Source: Bradyrhizobium sp. AUGA SZCCT0176 (lineage in GTDB: Bacteria; Pseudomonadota; Alphaproteobacteria; Rhizobiales; Xanthobacteraceae). From it: a stretch of DNA of 47,251 nt. The stretch's first letter is position 1. Each line of letters begins with the position of its first letter. The notes beneath the pieces are model-generated. The model saw nothing but the letters and a program-made list of their open reading frames with translations. It was not told the origin of the DNA and did no database searches. Shown in pieces: positions 41,196-47,251 of this stretch. The stretch spans positions 1-47,251 of the forward strand of contig NZ_JAFCMB010000033.1 of NCBI RefSeq assembly GCF_018130145.1, written 5' to 3'. Made by a program: the position numbers and the translations under genes.

Positions 41196-43175
41196 ATGGT
41201 AAAGGTTCTGAGCGGCCTGGTTGCCGCAATCGTGATCGCGGTGGGAGGTTTCTTCGGCTTTCAGTTCTATACCCAGCATCGGATAGCCAGCGAGGTCGAC
41301 GCCGCGCTTGAACAGATTCGCGCGGCGGGAGGCAAGGCGAGCCGCGGCAAGGTCTCGTTCGACCTGCTGAGCCGTACGGTCACGATCGCCGAGATCGCGG
41401 CTCAATCGGCGGCGCAACACCCGACCAGCGTCAAGATCGGCAGCCTCACGGCCTCTGGCGTCAGCCAGCCGGACGCGGCGCGCTTCTCCGCCGAGAACAT
41501 CGACATCACCGATGTCGAGGTCGGCGCGGCCATGGCCCCGCAGGCGGCTCTGAGCCTCGCCTACAAGGTGCCGCGGATCATTGTGAAGGACTATTCCGGC
41601 CCCGCCAGCCTCCAGCGGCTGCCGGCTTCGTCGTCTTTTGCCGACGTCTACCGGTCCGTACTCGAGCAGTTCGCAGGCGTCACGGCGGCGTCGATCACGG
41701 CCCCCAGCCTGACCGGAACCATCAACTCCGGCCTTGCCACGCCGGGCGGTGGCGAGGTCGCGTATACGGGCCTTGCGATGCAGGACATCAAGGACGGCAA
41801 GGTCGCCAGCGCCAAGATCGATGGTGCGGTGTTCACCGTCAACGCCCAAGGCGCGGGGGGCAAGCCCGACAAGCTCACCGGCAACCTCGCCAATATCGCG
41901 GGCTACGACATCGACAGCCGCGCGGTGGCCGCGATGTTCGATCCGCAGAAGGCCAGCGACGACCAATATTACCGCGCCTACCGCCAGATCACGACAGGGC
42001 CCTATGTCGTCACCTCCGCGCAAGGCCTCAACATGCGGATCGATGGCATCACGATCGATGATCTGGGCTTGCGGCCCTCGCGCATGCAAGTGCCGGATCT
42101 GCTGGCGATGATACCTGCGCCCGGCGCCGCGCCGCCAACGCCGGCGCAGGCGCGCGCGCTGATCGAGAAGGTGGCCAAGCTGTACGAGGGCATGCGGATC
42201 GGCAATGCCGAGATGCGCGGGTTCTCGGTGGAGACCCCGCAGGGCCCCATCAAGCTGTCGGCGATGCGGCTCGATCTGGACAATGGCAAGGTCAACGAAT
42301 TCGCGATCGAAGGCGTCGATGGCCGCGCTCCCGAAGGGCCGGTCAAGCTTGGTCGCTTTGCCCTCAAATCCCTCGACGTCGCCAATCTGCTGCGGTTGTC
42401 GGCGCAGTTCGCCGGTTCGCCGCCGCCGCCCGACAAGGCGCTCGACATGATTCCGCTGATCGGGGGCGCTGAACTCAGGGGACTGGTGGCCCCCTTCAAG
42501 AACACCGGCAAGCAGGTCAGCATCGAACAGTTCAGCCTGGACTGGGGGCAGTTTGTCGGCCCGATCCCGACCAAGGTCCGCATGACCACCAGGATGACGA
42601 CGCCTCTCGACGCCTCCGATCCAATGCTGAAGGCGCTGATCGCGGCTGGCCTCGACAAGGCAGTCATCGATAATGACGTCGGCGCTGTTTGGACGGAGGC
42701 GACGAAGACGTTCGCACTTGAGCCGGTGTCGCTCGAACTGGGCGGGCTCCTCAAGGCAAATGCGCGGCTGTCGCTCACCAACGTGCCTCGCGGGGTGTTC
42801 ACGCTCAACCCGGTGCAGGCGGCGGTAATGGCCGAGCAGATCGAGGCCGGCCCGCTCGAGTTCGTGCTGCGCGACACCGGCGCGGTCGACATCGCGGTTG
42901 CCCAATATGCCCGCCTTCAGGACGTGAGCCGCGAGGCGGCGCGGAGCGCTATCGTCGACATGATCCGGTCGGCCCGCGAACCGGCCGCGGGCTATCCCGA
43001 CGTGCTCGCGGCGCTGGACGCCGTCGCTCGCTTTGTCGAGACGCCGCGGCAAACGTTGAATGTCAAACTCACGCCGCGCGGCAAGCTGCCGCTCCGGCAG
43101 CTCAACCAGCACATGAACGCCGACCCGTTGCTGGCGCTGGCGCAATTCCGGATCGAGGCTTCGACGGGACTCTAA
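41196..43175 (+). CDS. Large membrane-anchored protein of unknown function
   Basis: A 659-residue protein with one N-terminal membrane anchor (VLSGLVAAIVIAVGGFFGF) followed by a large periplasmic region of repeating strand-rich segments: SRTVTIAEIAAQ, TSVKIGSLTASGV, ENIDITDVEV, and later LSAMRLDLDNGKVNEFAIEG and LGRFALKSLDVANLLRL. This pattern is reminiscent of AsmA-like/DUF748 repeat proteins, but I cannot assign a named family. GGAG precedes the ATG. It is the only plus-strand gene between maeB and aspS (both minus). It is bracketed by the real and decayed aspS ends, which suggests it arrived later. Confidence 0.8.
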   Translation: MVKVLSGLVAAIVIAVGGFFGFQFYTQHRIASEVDAALEQIRAAGGKASRGKVSFDLLSRTVTIAEIAAQSAAQHPTSVKIGSLTASGVSQPDAARFSAENIDITDVEVGAAMAPQAALSLAYKVPRIIVKDYSGPASLQRLPASSSFADVYRSVLEQFAGVTAASITAPSLTGTINSGLATPGGGEVAYTGLAMQDIKDGKVASAKIDGAVFTVNAQGAGGKPDKLTGNLANIAGYDIDSRAVAAMFDPQKASDDQYYRAYRQITTGPYVVTSAQGLNMRIDGITIDDLGLRPSRMQVPDLLAMIPAPGAAPPTPAQARALIEKVAKLYEGMRIGNAEMRGFSVETPQGPIKLSAMRLDLDNGKVNEFAIEGVDGRAPEGPVKLGRFALKSLDVANLLRLSAQFAGSPPPPDKALDMIPLIGGAELRGLVAPFKNTGKQVSIEQFSLDWGQFVGPIPTKVRMTTRMTTPLDASDPMLKALIAAGLDKAVIDNDVGAVWTEATKTFALEPVSLELGGLLKANARLSLTNVPRGVFTLNPVQAAVMAEQIEAGPLEFVLRDTGAVDIAVAQYARLQDVSREAARSAIVDMIRSAREPAAGYPDVLAALDAVARFVETPRQTLNVKLTPRGKLPLRQLNQHMNADPLLALAQFRIEASTGL

Positions 43176-43182
43176 CCCTGCG

Positions 43183-44958
43183 CTAGCCCTTGTCCGGCAG
43201 GTTGAGCCGGATGTGCAGTTCGCGCAGCTGCTTGATCGCGACGTCAGACGGCGCGCCCATCAGCAGGTCGACGGCCTGCTGGTTCATCGGGAACAGCGAG
43301 ATTTCGCGCAGGTTCGTGGTGCCGCAGAGCAGCATCACGATGCGATCGACGCCGGCCGCCATGCCTCCATGCGGAGGGGCGCCGTACTGGAACGCGCGGT
43401 ACATGCCGCCGAACCGCTCGACGACGTCCTTCTCGCCATAGCCCGCGATCTCGAACGCCTTCACCATCGCCTCGGGCTTGTGGTTGCGGATGCCGCCGGA
43501 GGCGATCTCGTAGCCGTTGCAGACGATGTCGTACTGGAACGCCTTGATGGTCAGCGGGTCCTGCCCGTTGAGCGCATCGAGGCCGCCTTGCGGCATCGAG
43601 AACGGGTTGTGCGAGAAGTCGACCTTTTTCTCAGTCTCGTCATACTCGTACATCGGGAAGTCGACGATCCAGGCGAGCTCGAACCGGTCCTTGTCGATCA
43701 GGTTCAACTCCTCGCCGACTTTCGTGCGCGCGAGACCTGAGAACTTCCAGAATTTTTCCGGATCACCGGCGACGAAGAAGGCTGCATCGCCCTCCTTCAG
43801 CCCGAGCTGGCTGCGGACCGCGGCGGTGCGTTCCGGGCCGATGTTGTTCGCCAGCGGCCCCGCGCCCTCGCCGCCCTCGCGCCACATGATGTAGCCGAGG
43901 CCGGGCTGGCCCTCGCCTTGCGCCCAGGAGTTCATCCGGTCGCAGAACGCGCGTGACCCACCGCCGGGTCCGGGGATCGCCCAGACCTGGTTCTTCGGGT
44001 CTTCCAGCATCCGCGCGAACACCTTGAAGCCGGAGCCGCGGAAGTGCTCGGAGACATCCTGCATCTCGATCGAATTGCGCAGATCCGGCTTGTCGCTGCC
44101 GTATTTCTTCAGGGCTTCGGCGAACGGAATCCGCCGCCAGCCTTTTGTCACCGGCTTGCCTTTTGCAAACTCCTCGAACACGCCGGTAATCACCGGCTCC
44201 ATCGACGCGAACACGTCTTCCTGCTCGACAAAGCTCATCTCGACGTCGAGCTGGTAGAACTCGCCCGGCAGGCGGTCGGCGCGTGGATCCTCGTCGCGGA
44301 AGCATGGCGCGATCTGGAAGTAGCGGTCGAAGCCCGACATCATCAGGAGCTGCTTGTACTGCTGCGGCGCCTGCGGCAGCGCGTAGAATTTTCCCGGATG
44401 AATCCGCGACGGCACCAGGAAGTCCCGCGCCCCTTCCGGCGAGGACGCCGTCAGGATCGGGGTCTGGAACTCGAAGAAGCCCTGCTCCTTCATCCGCTTG
44501 CGCATGGAATCGACGATCGCGCCGCGGGTCATGATGTTCTGATGCAGCTTCTCGCGACGCAGGTCGAGGAAACGGTACTTAAGCCTTATGTCTTCAGGAT
44601 ATTCCTGCTCGCCAGCCACCGGCAGCGGCAGCTCGCCGGCAGGCCCCAGCACTTCGACCGCGCTGACATAGATCTCGATCTTGCCGGTCGGCAATTCGGC
44701 ATTGACAGTGCCTTCGGGACGATGGCGCACCTTGCCGTCGATCCGCACCACCCACTCCGAGCGGAACTTTTCGACTTCAGCAAACGCCGGCGAGTCCTTG
44801 TCGGCCACGCACTGGGTGATGCCGTAATGGTCGCGCAGGTCGATGAACAGCACGCCGCCATGGTCGCGGATGACGTGGCACCAGCCCGAGAGGCGAACGG
44901 TTTCGCCGATGTGGCTGTCGCGGAGCGCGCCGCATGTATGTGACCGGTAGCGATGCAT
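43183..44958 (-). CDS. aspS: Aspartyl-tRNA synthetase
   Basis: A 591-residue class II synthetase of the bacterial type. The N-terminal OB-fold anticodon domain starts HRYRSHTCGALRDSHIGETVRLSGW. Motif 2 is PCFRDEDPRADRLPGEFYQLD. The inserted GAD domain lies in the middle, and motif 3 is GGMAAGVDRIVML near the C-terminus. It charges tRNA-Asp; in bacteria lacking asparagine synthetase it may also charge tRNA-Asn. GGGA lies before the ATG at 44958, and the length fits the family, so the longer reading to 45027 is rejected. Confidence 0.97.
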   Translation of the reverse strand: MHRYRSHTCGALRDSHIGETVRLSGWCHVIRDHGGVLFIDLRDHYGITQCVADKDSPAFAEVEKFRSEWVVRIDGKVRHRPEGTVNAELPTGKIEIYVSAVEVLGPAGELPLPVAGEQEYPEDIRLKYRFLDLRREKLHQNIMTRGAIVDSMRKRMKEQGFFEFQTPILTASSPEGARDFLVPSRIHPGKFYALPQAPQQYKQLLMMSGFDRYFQIAPCFRDEDPRADRLPGEFYQLDVEMSFVEQEDVFASMEPVITGVFEEFAKGKPVTKGWRRIPFAEALKKYGSDKPDLRNSIEMQDVSEHFRGSGFKVFARMLEDPKNQVWAIPGPGGGSRAFCDRMNSWAQGEGQPGLGYIMWREGGEGAGPLANNIGPERTAAVRSQLGLKEGDAAFFVAGDPEKFWKFSGLARTKVGEELNLIDKDRFELAWIVDFPMYEYDETEKKVDFSHNPFSMPQGGLDALNGQDPLTIKAFQYDIVCNGYEIASGGIRNHKPEAMVKAFEIAGYGEKDVVERFGGMYRAFQYGAPPHGGMAAGVDRIVMLLCGTTNLREISLFPMNQQAVDLLMGAPSDVAIKQLRELHIRLNLPDKG

Positions 44959-45174
44959 GGAAATCCCAAAAACTGATATTGGAGGTCGAATCGAGGGCCA
45001 AGAATCAAGACAAGAATCGGGGAACAAGGCCTGCCCGAGCTGCGGCAGGGTTTACCCGACGAGGTCAGGCGCGGCAACCAGTGGCGGCCCCTGTTTTGGC
45101 CCAAAAAGCGGCATTTCGAACCTATCGGGCGTGAGCCCTTTGCCTATCCCCCGGGCGCGCCTATCTTTGTGGTC

Positions 45175-46650
45175 ATGACCGTCCATTTCCCGTTCCAGAA
45201 CACCTATGCGGCGCTGCCGGCGAACTTTTTCGCCCGCGTGGCCCCCACCCCTGTGGCGGCCCCCCGGCTGATCAAGCTGAACCGGGCGCTGGCCGTCCAT
45301 CTCGGCCTCGATCCGGAGGTGCTTTCCGGCCCTGAGGGCGCCGAGATCCTGGCTGGCAAACGCGTCCCCGACGGCGCCGATCCGATCGCGATGGCCTATG
45401 CCGGCCACCAGTTCGGGCATTTCGTCCCGCAGCTCGGCGACGGAAGGGCCATCCTGCTCGGCGAAGTCATCGACGCCGACGGCGTCCGCCGCGACATCCA
45501 GCTCAAGGGGAGCGGCCCGACGCCGTTTTCCCGCCGCGGCGACGGCCGCGCCGCGCTTGGCCCGGTGCTGCGGGAGTACATCGTCAGCGAAGCGATGTTC
45601 GCGCTCGGCATTCCGACGACGCGCTCGCTCGCGGCCGTCATCACCGGCGAGCGCGTGCAGCGCGAGACCATGTTGCCCGGCGCGGTGCTGACCCGCGTCG
45701 CCGCGAGCCATATCCGGGTCGGCACCTTCCAGTTCTTCGCCGCGCGCGGCGACACCGACGGCGTGCGCCAGCTCGCCGACCACGCGATTGCGCGCCACTA
45801 TCCGGAGGCCGCCAAGGCTGAGCGCCCCTATCACGCGCTGCTGGAAGGCGTGGTGGCGCGGCAGGCCGAACTGGTGGCGCGCTGGCTTCTGGTCGGCTTC
45901 ATCCATGGCGTCATGAACACCGACAATTCCTCGATCTCGGGCGAGACCATCGACTACGGCCCGTGCGCGTTCATGGACCATTACGACCCCGCGCAGGTGT
46001 TCTCCTCGATCGACGAGATGGGCCGCTACGCCTACGCCAACCAGCCGCAGATCGCGCTGTGGAATTTGACACGGCTCGCCGAATGCCTGCTGCCGCTGTT
46101 GTCCGACGACAAGGACAAGGCGATCGAACAGGCGCAATTCATCCTCGGCGAATTCGCCGAACAATTCACCAGCGCCTATCAGGCCGGACTGCGCGCCAAG
46201 ATCGGCCTGTTCGATCAGCGTGACGGTGACGAGGCGCTGGTGCAGGACCTGCTCGATGCGATGGCCAAGAACCAGGCCGACTTCACCCTCACCTTCCGCC
46301 GCCTCGCCGACGCCGCGCTTGATGCGAACGACGACAGCGTCAGGGCCCAGTTCCTCGATCCCGCGGCGTTCGATGAGTGGGCGGCGCGCTGGCGGCAGCG
46401 TATTGCCGACGAACCGCAATCGGCGGCGGAACGACATGCCGCGATGCGCAAGGTCAACCCGGCCTTCATCCCGCGCAACCATCGCGTCGAAGCCGTGATC
46501 CAGGCCGCGATGAATAACAACGATTACGCACCGTTCGAGGAATTGCTGGGCGTGCTGGCAAAGCCGTTCGAGGACCAGCCGGAGTTTGCCGGCTATGCCG
46601 ATCCGCCACAGCCGGAGCAGCGCGTGCTGCAGACGTTCTGCGGGACGTAA
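45175..46650 (+). CDS. selO: SelO/YdiU pseudokinase-fold AMPylator
   Basis: A 491-residue protein of the SelO (YdiU) family, atypical kinases that transfer AMP to protein Ser, Thr or Tyr. Family segments: TPVAAPRLIKLNRALA, AGHQFGHFVPQLGDGRAILLGE, RRDIQLKGSGPTPFSRRGDGRAALGPVLREYIVSEAM, HGVMNTDNSSISGETIDYGPCAF. The last includes the metal-binding Asn/Asp and a Cys that can pair with the C-terminal Cys of QTFCGT, the position held by selenocysteine in eukaryotic SelO. ATG 45175 is chosen over GTG 45169. The gene is divergent from aspS. Confidence 0.95.
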   Translation: MTVHFPFQNTYAALPANFFARVAPTPVAAPRLIKLNRALAVHLGLDPEVLSGPEGAEILAGKRVPDGADPIAMAYAGHQFGHFVPQLGDGRAILLGEVIDADGVRRDIQLKGSGPTPFSRRGDGRAALGPVLREYIVSEAMFALGIPTTRSLAAVITGERVQRETMLPGAVLTRVAASHIRVGTFQFFAARGDTDGVRQLADHAIARHYPEAAKAERPYHALLEGVVARQAELVARWLLVGFIHGVMNTDNSSISGETIDYGPCAFMDHYDPAQVFSSIDEMGRYAYANQPQIALWNLTRLAECLLPLLSDDKDKAIEQAQFILGEFAEQFTSAYQAGLRAKIGLFDQRDGDEALVQDLLDAMAKNQADFTLTFRRLADAALDANDDSVRAQFLDPAAFDEWAARWRQRIADEPQSAAERHAAMRKVNPAFIPRNHRVEAVIQAAMNNNDYAPFEELLGVLAKPFEDQPEFAGYADPPQPEQRVLQTFCGT

Positions 46651-46706
46651 GGGTGTTGATTCCATAACCGCTTCGACGTCATTCGAGCGAGGCAGCAATT
46701 AGTCTC

Positions 46707-46828
46707 TCGTCGTCCCGGCGAAGGCCGGGACCCATACCGCGTGATCTCTCGATGAAGCCTCGGTAGCAGAGACCATTCGCAAAACTTCTCGCCGGGGTTA
46801 TGGGTCCCGGCCTTCGCCGGGACGACGT
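46707..46828. repeat. Large inverted repeat, REP-like
   Basis: A 30-base arm (46707-46736) and a near-exact complementary arm (46800-46828) are separated by about 63 bases. Each arm also folds on itself (CCCGGC-GAAG-GCCGGG). Known Bradyrhizobium genomes contain many such elements downstream of genes. It follows selO. Confidence 0.8.
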
Positions 46829-46896
46829 GGACATAGCTTCGCGATCTCGCGGCGCATTGCGCCCGAGCTTTGCCAGAAATTCCTTGCCCTCCAGTG

Positions 46897-47251
46897 AGAG
46901 GGCGCAGGGAAGACCGGGTGCGCGCTGCACCCGCGGTCTCGTGTGCGAATAGTGCAAAGAAAGCTGCACACGAGCATACAGGGCAGCGGAGAACACCCGG
47001 CCTTCCCTGCGCAATGGCTTTACGGCTTATGCCGTGATCTCCCCGGAGACGAGTTCTTGGTTGACTCCGTCGCTGCCGTTCCCGCTTGCGCTTCTCCAAC
47101 AGCTTGACGCCTGCAACGGGCGCCAGGACCACACGGTTTTGCCGTACGCTTAGTCCGCGCCGTCGTCTCAGCGCAAACCAGCGTCCACCGCAACCCGCCC
47201 AACGTCCGTGACGACGGCCGACGCCCTTCTGAGTAGGACGGGATGGGCAAA
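46897..47251 (-). repeat. Structured intergenic repeat, copy 2
   Basis: An inverted copy of the 1-249 element that extends about 100 bases further, to the window end. Its outer stem arms are 46904-46921 and 46993-47010. Two positions differ from copy 1 as paired changes that keep base pairing. The inner 9-bp arms are identical in both copies. No gene is supported here. Confidence 0.8.

Noticed and set aside
40917..43145. 742-residue minus-strand frame opposite the membrane-anchored gene
   Set aside because: Its composition is typical of an antisense shadow (His, Arg and Gly rich, no hydrophobic pattern), while the plus-strand gene has a ribosome site and membrane anchor.
44957..45178. Plus-strand frame with CPSCGRVY, suggesting a zinc ribbon
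   Set aside because: It overlaps the start of aspS on the other strand, has no ribosome site, and only one Cys pair is convincing.
45052..46698. 548-residue minus-strand frame opposite selO
   Set aside because: selO is unmistakable on the plus strand; the antisense frame has no recognisable motifs.

Overview
The window looks like chromosome of a Bradyrhizobium-type alphaproteobacterium (Hyphomicrobiales). Signs of this are the high-GC codon use, the eukaryotic-type glutamine synthetase II with a small divergent GstI-like gene, a fused malic enzyme/phosphotransacetylase, and several short repeat families typical of these genomes. I see no phage, transposase, CRISPR array, rRNA or intact tRNA. 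Most genes stand alone or in pairs, with alternating strands and short gaps.

Layout. 1-249 and 46897-47251: two inverted copies of one structured repeat at the window ends. 485-6405: chemotaxis receptor, hexapeptide acetyltransferase, cupin, metallo-beta-lactamase-fold hydrolase and ABC-F ATPase. 6545-9546: two two-domain GrlR-like genes around a hypothetical protein, a 52-residue exported peptide and a leaderless ModA-like binding protein. 9717-11603: nitrogen module, glnII on the minus strand with a sigma-54 promoter and a divergent gstI-like gene. 11620-14686: MliC-like inhibitor, tyrosine phosphatase, small hypothetical protein, SGNH hydrolase and short-chain dehydrogenase. 14691-15807: two more GrlR-like genes. 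15931-18160: DUF2161 protein, ABM monooxygenase, small hypothetical protein and GNAT acetyltransferase.

18387-21644 is the clearest pathway: an AraC regulator, a nitrilase and a haem aldoxime dehydratase, which together convert aldoxime to nitrile to carboxylic acid. 21663-27792: hotdog thioesterase, leaderless BtuF-like protein, exported unknown, M20 deacylase, and a flavin/PLP-oxidase-fold protein divergent from a MocR regulator. 27864-33549 is rich in small exported or membrane proteins (50-108 residues), among them a duplicated pair of 53/54-residue secreted peptides, plus a TPR protein, a serine hydrolase and CreA. 33732-38497: L,D-transpeptidase, Tat-exported glutathione peroxidase, polysaccharide deacetylase, RibD/DHFR-like protein and DoxX. 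38624-46650: maeB, a large membrane-anchored protein, aspS and selO.

The least ordinary observations are: (i) four GrlR-like genes within 9.3 kb, three of them two-domain fusions, with no type III secretion genes in view; (ii) the paralogous secreted peptides at 31867-32497; (iii) a decayed copy of the aspS 3' end at 40991-41071, which with the real aspS end brackets the gene at 41196-43175; (iv) paired base changes that preserve an 18-bp stem in the terminal repeats. All calls come from reading the sequence and from remembered family features; no database search was possible.
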